NCBI RefSeq assembly: GCF_023898315.1
Contig: NC_064625.1
Coordinates: 102,596,269-102,660,268 of the forward strand
Source of the DNA: Schistocerca nitens
Taxonomy: Eukaryota; Arthropoda; Insecta; Orthoptera; Acrididae
Length of the DNA: 64,000 nucleotides
Direction of reading: 5' to 3'
Made by a program: the position numbers and the translations under genes. This document shows positions 31,700 to 43,599 of this stretch, piece after piece (positions within the stretch are counted from its first letter, which is position 1; each line of letters begins with the position of its first letter). The notes beneath the pieces were generated by a model. It did not search any database. It was not told where the DNA came from and saw only the letters and a program-made list of their open reading frames with translations.

Positions 31700-33303
31700 T
31701 TTGGACTGCACGCTCGTATGTGTCTTTCCTGTGTACTCTTCGAGTCTCTCTTACTTTGTAATGCATTTTTCAATGTAGAAATGTATACTTGATCACTTTT
31801 CGTTCAATAACATAACATGTGGAATGGCGAATCTTTTCTAATGCACTATCTGCAAAATAGGACAACTGGGTTTCATCTACAATGCTCTGAGAGCGAAAAT
31901 ACTAAATCTCATGGCCATTCTATTTCGAAATACGTGCAGTGAATGCAAAAAAAACAGTGTTCAATTTGTTCAACAAACATCCCCTCTGAAGACCATCTCT
32001 ATTTTTGAGCAAAGTAATTAAATTCTTCAGCTAGTATCAGACTCCACGTAGAGAGGTTCATAAGACCCACTTCTTGTTCCAGTAAAATCCAGTTGTCTTT
32101 TTTGCAATGCGCTGCGAACTTGAACCGTTATATAAGTACTTGTGTTCACCATGTATAATTTCTCCAGAGCTTTATAGACTTAGCTTTGGCTGAGCATTCT
32201 GTACCGTCTGAGCCTCCATCGCGTCTCAACAATTCTGTGTGTAACACAGGTTTTGAGTGTATGATAATCCGTTCAAACTTTGCCCCTGCTATGCAAGCAA
32301 TCGCGGTGTCTACAGAATTCTCAGCCTTACACAAGTATCATAAATCGCTTATTCCTGTACCATATTGAGCTGTCAACTTGAACCATTGTTATTACCTATT
32401 AAAGCAACTGTACATTGATGACATTCATTTCAGGTTTATTTATTTTTCTATGAAATGAAGAGAGGAACGCTTTCCACAATGTGTTTTGATTACTTTGGGA
32501 ATGGTTCCAGAGAAACAGAGAGAATCTTAAAAATATCAGAGCAAAGTTCAGTGCGCTAACGTGGTAAACTGGCAAGAATGTTCTGTGATGTCAATACGGT
32601 GTCTTCAGGACATAATGTACCACATTAAAATGAAAAAAAAAATTGTTAAGTGTTCTGGTTTGAGGGACACCAGACTTCCAAATCAAATACTGTAAAAGGG
32701 CATGGATGCAATCACTGCAAAGGCTATAAAATTTGTTGTGGGGAAAGGACTTTACATATGTAGTAGCCATTACATCAAACAAGACAGAGTAGTCGGTATA
32801 TACCAACTGATGCCAGGAACCTTAATTATAGCTGCAGTATCTCATTTTAATGAAAATACAGAAGTACTATAATGCTGCATCAGGCATGAAGTATTATTGC
32901 CTCCAGTAGGCGTTTTGAAGATTAACCATCATTGTGGTGTGGAATGCATACTTACAGAGATGCTCTTAGCGGTAACAAGAGGCGACTCCGTGCATCAACA
33001 GCACATGAGTGGCTGAAAGGTTGTGTTCTGTCTTGCATTGTTAATAGTTAGATGACTTTGTCGCTGAACTTGTAGATGTGATGTAGTATACTGTTTTTAA
33101 GATACAAAAAGTACTTTCAGTCCAAGGAGAACTGTGTGTTTCATAATGGTGCCGGTAATAGAATATTTTTATCACTTTTTCTTGCACTCTTGGTATCTTT
33201 TATATCTTTAAACTATTAATTCACACCTATAATGCAGTCAAAATAATATTGACTCAGAAAAAATTTCATGCATCTTATGATAGGTAGCCTAATTTAACAT
33301 TGT
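31700..33303. other. unrecognised AT-rich sequence
   Basis: No gene or named repeat was recognised in these 1.6 kb. Confidence 0.4.
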
Positions 33304-33560
33304 CCAAATCCAGGACAGATGAAGTAAGTTCGGTTCTCTATATCCTCCATACGCAGGGCAGATGAAGTATGTTGGGTTCTCTATACCCTCCATATACAGG
33401 GCAGGTGAAGTATGTAAGTTGGGCTCTCTATACCCTCCATATACAGGGCAGATGAAGTAAATTGGGTTCCCTATAGCATCTGTATCCAGGGCAAATGAAG
33501 TGAGTTGGGCCTCCTGTATCATCCATACCAGAGACAGATGAAGTAAGATGGGTTCCCTAT
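33304..33560. repeat. 43-bp minisatellite, about six copies
   Basis: Imperfect tandem copies begin at each GAAGTAAG or GAAGTATG (33321, then roughly every 43 bp). The core unit includes GGTTCTCTATA, CCTCCATA and CAGGGCAGAT. The third unit is 47 bp because of a 4-bp duplication (GTAAGT). On the minus strand the array stays open and would encode a repeated FICP/YGGYREPN-type peptide, but nothing else supports translation. Confidence 0.9.
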
Positions 33561-36500
33561 CTAAATCTGCATGAAATCTGTACAAGATCAGTTTTATTTT
33601 GTCCCTCCTGTACAAGCCCTTCGGTTAGCATTAAACTATTCACAATGCAAAATAAAAGTAACCTGTAGGCCACCTCATATACTACTTACAAAAAGAGCAG
33701 CTATGCAAATATGTCTTCCAATTGATGATGATGGTGATTAATCATTGAATCTAGCAGTTAATGAAATAAAACTTCGTGATTGACGATGAATAATTTTTTT
33801 TTTTTTTTTTTAATTCTGTAGGGTCCTCCAAAACAAAGCTCACAGATTGGTGCTGATAGACGAATCTAAGTGCAACAACTTTGGAAGAGTTATGGTCTTG
33901 TAAATGATCCTCAGCCAGTGATTGCTTTGGAATGTCAGGAACAACAAGATCAATCTATGCAAATGCGCCTCAAGTTCAGCAAAGATACTGTACCGTTTTC
34001 TCAACAATACTGTGAATGACAGAAGGTGATCAAAATGACGACCACAACATTCAATAAAGGCATAACATCTTTGTAGAGAATTCTGGCGCGATCAAACAAG
34101 TGCACCAGATGTAGCATGAACCTCATCAGATGCTTGAAGTATCCTGGCTACAAGTTTTCTTTATAACTGTCATCACATACTCAAGGTTTCTGATGTGCCT
34201 CTACAATAGTACATTATCATTGCTGAACTTAAGGTGCACGCCCATTGATTGTACTTTTTGTTCCTAACATTCTAAAGCTTCCATTGGCTCCGTATTACTT
34301 CCAAGACGATGCGTTCTTACTGAAAAAGTTGTGTTTCGACTCCTCTATCAGCTCATCTAACGTATGATCGCCCTGTCTTTTAACAGTCGTACTCATCACA
34401 GCATAGTACGTAATGGGTAAATTGATAAGTCTAAAGATATCTTGCAGCACAACATTGTGTTTGAAAAATGGGAATATATATCCAATCTGCAATCACTCTT
34501 TACAATACATACTAACTTATCAATTTGTAGAGATGAAATGCATCTTTGCTTCTCTCATAATTGATCTCTGCATCACTCAGGTGCCTTTTTGGATCTGAGC
34601 CCAGACATGCAGTCCAATTCACTTTGCCATTAAGTGGGGAATCTACCATAGCTTTTTTCCAGTTGTAGGTAACAACCTGATTTCACACTTGCTGTGCATG
34701 TAAGGGCTTTGGAATGTCCTCGGGTATTGAGACTGATAATGTCGTCCAAATGGTGCAATATTTCTGCAAACTGAGTTGTTGTTATCGTCAGGCGCTCCTG
34801 ATGACTGATTTGTCTTCTACTGAGCGCTTTCTTATATAACTTCTCCCTCCCACTGCCGGGCTCTGGTTGGTCTGCGGGTCCCAGGGGACAACACTGGTGA
34901 GGTAGATGGGGAAGGGTACTGTGCTGCTGAGACATGAGTCACAGTCCTCAGTTTCTGTACCGCGACTGTGGCGGTTGGGACACCGCCTATGTGGAGCAAG
35001 CGCACCTGTGTGGTGCGATCTCAGCTCTTCAGTTAGTGGGCCATGGACTGATGTCCCAACAAGCGCCTGTAATGCTTTGAGGGTGCTTAAGACTGGTTCC
35101 CAAATTTACCAGCTCATCATCTCCTCCTGTAGGCAGATATCTACAGATTCTTTCCATCATAGTCAAAGCTCAAAAAAAGTGTGTCAGGAGATATGTACAC
35201 TGCATCCCAACTGACTTACAATGGAACATCACATATTCGACTTTTTTCAATGTTGCAGCATTTAGAGATCAGTGCACAAATGTTAGTTTCATATTGCAAT
35301 ACGAGACAATACAAAAAAATGTGACATTTGTAATTATAATGTCACTGGTTCTAATCTTGCTAATAGCATCATTTCAATCAAGAAGTAATGTTAATTAACA
35401 AATACAGTATGATAACTTTCAATAAAAGTATTTTTTTTATTTTTAATTACATATTATTTTTAATTACTATTTTTGGGTACAAATTTGAGAATTTGCAGTA
35501 AATTGATATTTCTTGGAAAAATGCAAAACATCAAATAGAAAAGTAAACATTTTTTTGAGATTTCTAGGCATTGAACAGTATAACCAATGTATTTAATTTT
35601 TTTCATTTAGCAAAAACGGCATTTTGCATGTCTGTATACTAGTTTATTTTCATACAAGCAGTAATTCAAAACTAAAACATTATCTGTATTGAAAAATATG
35701 GTATAATATTGGTTAATTAACATTTTCATTCGTTAATAAATATAGATTTTTTTTAAAAATGCACCTATCAAGATTCACACCAGCAACTTTATAATTACAA
35801 TACAGTTGGGCTGCGCATTTGTTCATGATAAGAAATAACAAACCTACTTATCAGTGTTTGGAAATTTTAGAAGGATAATTTTTAGAGTTTTTTGATAATT
35901 TGTCATGCTTGTTTACGAAACTCATGTCGAGACATTGAACTTCAAACCCCATGAGTGAAAACACAATCAAAGATACCCAGCTGGTGAGGAGCCCTGATGG
36001 GCTCTTCATCTGCTGTGGAGTTAATGGATCTTACCACAGACTGTCATTGTGCTTTGAGCACGCTGGAAAGGATCAGTAAAGATCCAGATACATTATGTGT
36101 TGATAAATAATGCCAGCACTTTCCAATTAAGTAAGCTTTGGGAGCCAACCTTCATCATGCTCAAAGGACAATAGCAGCAGGTTATGTTCATGGTACCAAA
36201 GAGTTGAGACCACACCATGTTCACACACCTCCTCGACACCTGAGGGCTTCCAACCCCCATGGTGGTGGCATCTAGATTGGGGACTGCAACTCGTATCCTG
36301 ACAGCACACTTCCCCCTCCACCTTGGCAGTGGAACTGATAACGCAAACTGCAGACCAACCAGAGCTCAGCAATGGGACAGAGGTGATATATAAGATGGCA
36401 CTGTGGAGAAGACAAATGAGATGGTAACATGTCAGTTGGCCCAAATATTCCACCACCTAGGTTAATATCTGAGAACGTTTCTAAAGGCACACTCATCACA

Positions 36501-37739
36501 GAGGTGGAAGGACCTTTCTGGCTCGCAGGTGGGAGATCCTTTGAAGCTCAGGAGTGCAGGTATTACATCTTCTCGCGACACAAACTTAAAGATTTATTCC
36601 AGCTGCTTCCTGACAAGCATTGAGGCTAGATGCAGATCTAGCCCCCCATCTTCAGTAATTTTCATTAGGATTCAGATTATAAATTAACTAATATGCTTCG
36701 CATAACTTTCAAGATTAATGTTCAGGGGTTTCACAATAGAAATTCACACAATAAAAATAAGTCAGGTAACTTTTGTGTTGAGTTTCAGCAGTCCCATACT
36801 GTCAACAAAGCATTTGATTGAAGCAAGCCCTCATTGTTTTTGTCAAACGACTGTAAAGAGCACATTGTGGAAAGACAGTGACTGACCTCTGTAGAGCTTG
36901 TTTGATGAGAAGCTTATAAAACCATATGTATATATATTCACATCCATTTTATAGTTATTTGTTGAAATATCTCTTTTAATAACTAAGCTGTTTATTACTT
37001 TTGACTTTGGTGCACCACATTTTACTCCTAGCGTGTCGTTTGTCATGATTACTTTAGATGAGCGCAGTGTGGTACCTGGTGGAAACCGATTCCCTGGTGC
37101 TGCTGAAAAAGTCGCTTGCCCTCTGATGACCTGCTGCCCCTCCAAGCTTACCCTAGATGTTTCTCTCACCATGCCGAGGTACAGTCTCACGTAGTCTCGC
37201 CTCCTTTAGCAGTGCAGAGTGGAAAAGAACTGTCAACATTCACCGGGCGCAAGACTGGTAAAAGCCTCCTCTAAAGAGTCTATTCTCTGCGGGGCTGAAG
37301 AAGGTCCGTGGCAGCTACCACCGCTGTTGCCAGATTTCGGTCTTGGAGAGCAGATGGTTGCTGCAGCATTGGCTCAAGGCCACAGCAGTGCGTCGAAATG
37401 TAAACAAACTGGAGTTAAGTGGCAGGCACGTGAAGGAGCTGTGCCAGACTCAGTTCATCTGTCACGGATCTTCTCGTGTCCTAGACACTGTATACACGAT
37501 AATATTCCTTCGTTGTGCTGAAACGTGTGTTTCAGAAGAAGAATATCACGCTTTTAAGACCGTACAGTGTTTGTTAACTTAGATCCGGATCAGTAAATGA
37601 TTCACAAAATATAAAAAAGCAGCTCAAAGTTAGTTCTGCATGTGATCAAAGTGATGGCCATCCAACAGCAGTTGTCACTGGAACTCTATGGAAAGAGAAA
37701 ACGATATTCAGTTTATAGTTGAGCAGTACTTCAACTAAC
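33561..37739. other. unrecognised sequence
   Basis: About 4.2 kb without a recognised gene. A moderately GC-rich part at 34630-35200 and blocks near 35970-36640 and 36840-37560 have short open stretches but no motif I can name. The rest is AT-rich with a poly-T run at 33791-33810. Confidence 0.4.
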
Positions 37740-37741
37740 TA

Positions 37742-38496
37742 TGAGGGTAATCCCAAAAGTAAGGCATCATAATTTTTTTTTATAAGTACATAGACCTGAT
37801 TATTTCTACAATAGTTTACATCAGTTTACAGCTTGAACATTTAGCTTTTTTTCGATATAATCACCATTTCTGTCGATGCATTTTGTAGACACTGTGGCAG
37901 TTTTTGTATGCCCATGTCATACCAACTCGCCGCCATGCTGTTCAGAAAGTTATGAACCTCTTCTTTCACCTCGTCGTCGGAGCTGAATCGCTTTCCGGCC
38001 AAATGTTCTTTTAACCTACGGGACAGGTGATAGTCACTGGGCGCCAAGTCAGGACTATAGGGTGAATGGGTGATTATGTTCCACTGAAACGGTTGCAGGA
38101 GACCAACGGTTTGCCGAGCGATGTGTGGGCAAGCGCTGTCATTGACAATGTGAACGCCCTTGCTCAACATTCCTCTCCTCCGGTTCTGAATTGCCCATTT
38201 GAGTTTTTTCAGAGTCTCACAGCACCTGTCAGCGTTAATTATGGTTCCAACGACTCAGCTCCGACGACGAGGTGAAAGAAGAGGTTCATAACTTTCTGAA
38301 CAGCTTGGCGGAGAGCTGTTATGACATGGGCATACAAAAACTGGCACAAAGTCTACAAAAATACATCGACAGAAATGGTGCTTATGTCGAAAAATAGCTA
38401 AATGTTCAAGCTGTAAACTGATGCAAACAATTGTAGAAATAAACAGGTCTATGTTCTTACAAAAAATAGGAGACCTTACTTTTGGGATTACCCTCG
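37742..38496. mobile_element. fold-back mariner derivative with two 3' ends
   Basis: Flanked by TA (37740-37741, 38497-38498), the 755-bp element has termini GAGGGTAATCCCAAAAGTAAG and its complement. Classical mariners have terminal repeats near 30 bp, but here the arms match for about 240 bp (37742-37985 against 38258-38496) because both arms are the same transposase 3' end in opposite orientation. The left part extends further into the gene on the minus strand, including SPYSPDLAPSDYHL. Rearrangement therefore joined two 3' ends head-to-head, producing a non-autonomous, palindromic derivative. Confidence 0.88.
37841..38255 (-). pseudogene. mariner transposase, C-terminal part
   Basis: The minus-strand frame (37841-38170) carries YSPDLAPSDYHLSRRLKEHL with the third catalytic aspartate of a DD34D mariner, then DDEVKEEVHNFL and the normal C-terminus. 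Upstream, VHIVNDSACPHIA marks the second catalytic block, with the aspartate retained in VND. The N-terminal half and the first aspartate are absent, because the sequence turns into the inverted second 3' end at about 38258. Confidence 0.8.
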
Positions 38497-38498
38497 TA

Positions 38499-39329
38499 TT
38501 GATACAACACGTTATTGTATCGTGCCTACTATACAAATAATACGTCCGATGCTGGATCGAACTAAATTTTTATTAGGGCAGGACTCCCTTACAGAAATAA
38601 AAGAGTTTCTCCCTCACCTTCTTTTTGTGTAGCAATAAGGGACCTGTAGAGGTTTTTGTTTTTTTTTGTGTTTTTTTAGTGCCTTTCTTCTTGCAGTTAC
38701 AATTCCAGTAGCTTGAAAAACAATATCACCATACCATCGAAACACTGTAATAGATAGCCAGTGTTTTGTCTAGTTGCCTAATCTAGCTACAGAAAGCTCC
38801 ATGTATGGTAAGGATGTTACTCGCACACCTGCGACAGCTTTGTTCATTCAGAATATTGCATGGCAGATGTTCTGTGTGGCAGCCGGGGCTTGGTGTAATC
38901 AGACAGTGACGTGTGACAAGAATGTACTCTGATTGGTCCTTGGGCAGCAGTTAACAGGGGCTTGGTGCTGATGAGTTCAGAGGAATTCCACTGAGCTGGC
39001 AGTGCCACATTTCCAACGTGTAGCAGTGACAGGTTTACAATCAGTGTGATATGTGATCCTGACTACAGGCTTCTACCCGTGTAGTATACAAATCTGATAT
39101 TCTGTTGCAAAGTGAAGCACAAAGGTTTTACATTCGATTTTGTGTAGGCTATGACTGCGTGTGGTTAACAGTGAGTAAAAGAAATCTACTTGGTGCACAA
39201 AACTTAATGACATAAAGTAACTTTTGCATCACTGCCAAGAAACGTGGGCTGTATGCAGAAAGAACTGCTCCTGTATAGTATAGAAGATAAGTGAAACAAT
39301 AACGCCATCGGGCTAACAGAAATTACAGG
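38499..39329. other. unrecognised sequence
   Basis: No recognised gene or repeat; poly-T-rich runs near 38650-38680. Confidence 0.4.
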
Positions 39330-39640
39330 TTTATTCAAAGACATTATTTCACCGAGATCACCGAGATTCGTGATGCTCCCTGAACATCACAAAAGGCGGG
39401 AAATGGTTCTTAATAGGGTGTGCGATCACCACGGACTGATCTGCAGCGTGCTCCCATACTGACCACGTGGTTGTTAAGGAACTATTGTGGTAGGGCGCTC
39501 CATTGGTGCACCAGCACGGTTTGCAACTGCTCTTGCTGGTGTATGTGAACGAGCTGCAATACGTCTCGCTAATGCATCCAAATGCCTTTAATGGGATTTA
39601 TGTCGTGGGAACAGGAAGCTAGTCATTTCACCAACTCAGT
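39330..39640 (-). pseudogene. Tc1-like transposase C-terminal relic
   Basis: Read on the minus strand, the sequence around 39570-39610 corresponds to a decayed NPIEHVW-type block (here INPIKGIWM, with the catalytic glutamate changed), followed by RIAAR-, QLQ- and WSALPQ-like pieces. It ends with a C-terminus like that of the transposase ending at 9593. Terminal repeats were not found. It is an old fragment. Confidence 0.55.
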
Positions 39641-39717
39641 TAACGAAATAGATGGAACCAGTTTTGTGACTAGGTTCAGGAATACTCTGGAGGTAGAACA
39701 CAGCGAATTATTCTTAA

Positions 39718-41187
39718 GGGGAGGTTTACTATCTTTGGCCCGAAAAAAGCATGTCCTTTGAGAATTTTTTCTCGGAGTGTGTTATAGATATAAATGTCAA
39801 ATTTGGTCAAAATGTTTATTGATATTGTCTCTACAAACTGGAATTTTTTAGACCGGAAATGTCGAAGAGCAAAGGCGGAAGTCCCATCGGAACGAAACAA
39901 CATTTCGATGTAGACCTCCATGCGCGGTATGTCACAGGTCAGCCGGCTCGTTTGAAATCAAAATTCAGTTGACGTTACCGAAGTATATAAGATTCCTTAG
40001 GAGCTGTACCTCGCTTAAGTTATTTGGATCATAGGAAACAAAATGGCGGCCATTTGAAAGAAAACAGGGTTTTTTCATCGATTTTTCGACTTCGTCGGCC
40101 AAGTTAAAATATTTATAGCTGATGGATCGGAATAAAAGTGGTACAACTCCTAGACAGTTTAGATAGCTTCGTCTGAAACAAAGAATCATGCCAATCGGTT
40201 CAGTACATTTGAAGTTACCATACAGCGCGATAAAAAAAAATGTCATTTCGAGAAAAACGCATTTGAAGCTTTCATTACATATAAATGCAATATTATGCAA
40301 CTTAGTTCAATCTGCTATTGCGGGTCCGTAAACTAGTCCTTCCTCTTTCTCATAGAGGGCCTTCTGCTCGATCTGGGCCATCCTGCGCTGCTCCAGAGCC
40401 GCTAGTACGGCCGGTGACAAGCGATTTTCAGCCGCTCGAATTCGGTGATCGTCCGAATGCTTGGCGAACTGCGTCGAATAGAATCCCAGGGTGACGTCCA
40501 TCGTTGTGACGGTCTTCAGAATTGCTGAATACCGTTCGTTGAAGCTGCTCGCTGCCAGGAAAGTCGCAATCTCAACAGTCTTCGCACCAGAATGCAAATG
40601 TTTGGGGGCTAACTTCCAAACACACGCGTTCGAACTTTCATTTGAATTTTGTGTGTTTCCTCCCAAGCACCGAAAAAATAACTCGTCCGAAATGGCCTCG
40701 TAGATCGGATGAATCACTTTCTGAAGTTCTTTGGATAGTGGCTGGTCGTGTTGATATTCGTCCAGATGTCCGGCAGCCTCTGCAACGCGCCACTTGCACC
40801 AACCAGTTTCCCCAGCCGGACAATTTCTGTGTTGTGAGTGGTCCTCCGTCGAATATTGTGGAAATACGTTGCCCAAATTGCCTACTTCATCTGTCCCACC
40901 GAATTGGAATGTCGTCGGATTGCCAAGGCGTAGCACGTCGTAAGTTCCTTGATCACATGATCCTCGGACAAGTCAATAGAATAGTTTTTCGCGGCTACAA
41001 AGTCGAAATTCCCAAAAAAAACTGGTGCGTGAAAAAGGCCGATTTCAGGCAGGTGCATTTTTATGTTCAACAAGGAATAACAAACATTTCCGTTCCGCAA
41101 TCGGAAAAATCGTTTCAAAGTTGGATTCTAAACACTTTTATGGATCCAAAAATGCAATTTTAAAAAATCGATGTTTTGAACCTCCCC
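39718..41187 (-). mobile_element. TTAA-flanked DNA transposon (Kolobok/Mutator-like), internally shortened
   Basis: The ends GGGGAGGTT (39718) and AACCTCCCC (to 41187) are inverted repeats of about 9-10 bp, flanked by TTAA on both sides (39714-39717, 41188-41191). TTAA duplications are typical of piggyBac and Kolobok superfamilies. The only protein trace, at 40307-40936, resembles the C-terminus of Mutator-like/Kolobok-type transposases rather than piggyBac. The 1.47-kb length is too short for a full gene. Confidence 0.75.
40307..40936 (-). CDS. Mutator/Kolobok-like transposase, C-terminal fragment
   Basis: This is a 209-codon open frame. Its middle part, FFRCLGGNTQNSNESSNACVWKLAPKH, matches a signature I associate with the Mutator-like transposase domain: a C-x-G-x-TQN-x-NES/E-x-N, then W-x-x-(C/A)PK. 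EIATFLAASSFN follows. The C-terminal 60 residues are charged, with EQRRMAQIEQKALYEKEEG. Full transposases of this kind are several hundred residues, so about the N-terminal two thirds is missing and the first 40 residues here may be out of the original frame. The frame itself shows no stop. It lies in the centre of a TTAA-flanked element, supporting the identification. Assignment to Kolobok rather than another superfamily is inference. Confidence 0.72.
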   Translation of the reverse strand: MLRLGNPTTFQFGGTDEVGNLGNVFPQYSTEDHSQHRNCPAGETGWCKWRVAEAAGHLDEYQHDQPLSKELQKVIHPIYEAISDELFFRCLGGNTQNSNESSNACVWKLAPKHLHSGAKTVEIATFLAASSFNERYSAILKTVTTMDVTLGFYSTQFAKHSDDHRIRAAENRLSPAVLAALEQRRMAQIEQKALYEKEEGLVYGPAIAD

Positions 41188-41511
41188 TTAATGGCGCGAA
41201 ACTGTCAGATGTGAAAGCGGCTTCGGTAGTACCCTAAGGTAAGCAACGTATAGAAATTATCTGCATGGAGCTGTTGACGGATGACTCTACTGTGTATAGG
41301 GCAGTTTCAGTGTCAGATAACTGTAGCATAGAGCAATATGACCTCAGACGACCGACACTTCGGGCTGAAAGATCATTCCGACCATAAACCAACGCAGTAA
41401 ATTGCACACAAAAAGGGCGAAAAAGTCCGTTGTTACTCGTTTTAGCAACTGGTACTCTGCCGCTAGAAATAATCATGTGTCCAGAGGTATTTAAAGTGCA
41501 GCAAGTACATA

Positions 41512-42821
41512 CACGAGGTGCGACAATAAAGTAATGAGACTGATGTGAAAAAAAAATTGCTTACCGTTTTAGTCAAGTTTAGTGTTGCTTCCTTCAAAGT
41601 AGTTTCCTTCTGATTGCACACACTTTTTCCAGCGCTTCTGCCATTGATGGAAACATTTCTGGAAGTCACCTTCTGTAATATCCTCCAAGACCCTCGTCAC
41701 AGCTTTTTGGACATCTTGTGTTGTTGAAAATGGTGTCCCTTGACCACCGTTTTGACTCTTGGAAATAGAAAAAAGTCACACGGTTCGATATCTTGTGAAT
41801 AAGGTGGCTGTGGTAGTACTGAAATTTGTTTTGAGGTTAAAAATTGCTGTACTGACAGAGCAGTATGCGATGGCGCGTTATCGTGATGCAGAATCCAATT
41901 ATCAGCAATGTTGGCACAGACACAAAGAACTCTTTTACGAAGTCTTTCCAAAGTTTCTTTTTAAGAATATTGGCTCACTGTTTGTCCAGGAGGCACCCAC
42001 TCTTTATGAACAATTCCCTTGGAACCAAAGAAGCACACAAGCATGCATTTCACTTTTGACTTTGGCATGCGAGCTTTTTTGGTCTGCGTGATCCCTTTGA
42101 GCACCGTTGCGAACTTTGGCATTTTGTCTCTGGATTGTACTGCAAAAACCAACTTTCATGATCAGTGATAACACGGCTCAACAATTCTGGATTGATTTCC
42201 GTCTGCTCTAACAGATCGGCTGCCACATTTTCCCGTGTTTCTCGCTGTTGTGGGTGAGATTTTTAGGGGCCATTTTTGCACAAATCTTTCTCATACCAAG
42301 ATCTTCAGTTATTATTAGACGAACCGTTTCTCGATTGATGTTCAGTTCTTCTGCAATCATTTTCATGGGTAATCTTATCAGATCGCACGAGTTCACGCAC
42401 CCTGGCCAAGTTGACATCTGTCCGTGAGTTGATGGTTTTCCACTGCGGTCTTCATCTTCAAAGTTCGTTCTGCCTTCACTTAACATTTTATGCCAACAAA
42501 AAACTTGAGCTCTTGACATAACCTCCTCTCCAAAAGCCTTCTGAAGCTTACCGTAAGTTGTAGTCACGTTTTCACCCAATTTAACACATAAGCAATGGCA
42601 TACCGTTGCGCAATATTATGCGGTTCCATTTCCGTGACGAGAGACACAAACACGTGTTAACTTATTACAGCACAACTCACGACTGAGCAGTTGCATCGAT
42701 GCGCTGCTTGGACTGAAAGCAGCTTCTAGACCAAGGTCAATGACATTGTGCCTACGCAAGCCGGCAGGGTTGCCACATCTTGCAAAGAAACTCAGCGTCA
42801 TTGCTTTACTGTCGCACCTCA
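41512..42821 (-). mobile_element. mariner element, decayed
   Basis: Inverted ends GAGGTGCGACAATAAAGTAATGA (from about 41515) and the complement of GAGGTGCGACAGTAAAGCAATGA (to about 42820) enclose a 1.3-kb element of typical mariner size. Candidate TA duplications are at 41510-41511 and 42822-42823. The gene inside is on the minus strand. Confidence 0.82.
41540..42629 (-). pseudogene. mariner transposase (DD34D type), broken
   Basis: A start-like ATG is at 42629. After an early frameshift the N-terminal helix-turn-helix is readable at 42579-42440 (LGENVTTTYGKLQKAFGEEVMSRAQVFCWHKML). A second DNA-binding segment includes MKMIAEELNINRETVRLIITEDLG. The first catalytic aspartate lies near 42150 in a damaged DESW-like block, and the second and third are in HHDNAPSH and DIEPCDFFLFPRVK (41951-41697). 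At least three frameshifts separate these pieces. The C-terminal part continues in another frame to about 41540. Confidence 0.8.
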
Positions 42822-42823
42822 TA

Positions 42824-43190
42824 ACTAGTTGTAATGAAGGTATTGCTAGGAAAAAGATTAAGGAAATGTAATTCATACGTAAATGTAATTCATATTTCTC
42901 GTCAGTCTGCAATCCTCAATAAGCAGGACAGATGGGGATGCCAGAGAAAATCCAAAGAAGAGCCGTACATTTTGTCACAAAGGTTTCTTTAGTAAAGCTA
43001 CAAGTAATGTGTTGTGCATCGCAGGGAGGTCACCCTATTCCAAACAAAGGGAGGTAGAGAGTTTAGCGTCTTGTCGACGAGGAAGTCGTTAGAGTCACAA
43101 CAGTGAAAGACCAGAGACGGAAATCGACCTGTCCTGTCAAAAGGATCCTTAAGCGATTCGTGGATGATGGAGGACCTAAACTAGTGACAT
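42824..43190 (+). repeat. decayed LINE and SINE-like relics
   Basis: Around 42905-42990 the translation includes MPEKIQRRAVHFVTKV, similar to the IQRRAARF block near the C-terminus of the LINE at 58-60 kb. Around 43045-43185 the sequence can be loosely aligned to the SINE at 10132 (GGAAGTCGTTAGAG, GAAATCGACCTGTCCTGTCAAAAGGA). Both are weak matches. Confidence 0.35.
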
Positions 43191-43599
43191 GACCACACTA
43201 ACGCCTTCCGTGCGATCTATTTTACAAATCCACTGCACTTTACTAGAACCCTCCAATAATCCTCTATTCGCTCTATTGCTGACCTCATGCTTTCCTCTTA
43301 CTTCATGTCACTTGTTAGGTGTAACACTTAAACAATTCGAAGGATTCCAGAATTTTACCACTATTCTTGTAACTTGTCACTACAGTGTCCTCTCTTTTTG
43401 TTATGGCCGTGTCTTTTGTTCACACATTCTTAAAGAAAGCGACTATTCAACGATCCCTTCAGCACCACTTCAACAATGGCAAGTGTGATGTAGCGAGCGT
43501 ACATTTCCATGAACCCTGCCGTAGTCAAGGCATAACCACTCACTCCTTCATCCTTGAGACTTCACTACTATCTGATCTACTTAATGAAAGATCCAAAAA
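43191..43599. other. unrecognised sequence
   Basis: No recognised element. Two overlapping open stretches near 43189-43696 have no motif. Confidence 0.4.

Noticed and set aside
33304-33560. Spaced repeats as a CRISPR array
   Set aside because: Units are contiguous, imperfect and without unique spacers, and the genome is eukaryotic. It is a minisatellite.
36843-37521. Opposed 115- and 100-codon frames as host exons
   Set aside because: No conserved domain or clear splice signals were seen. Length is within chance for this GC content.
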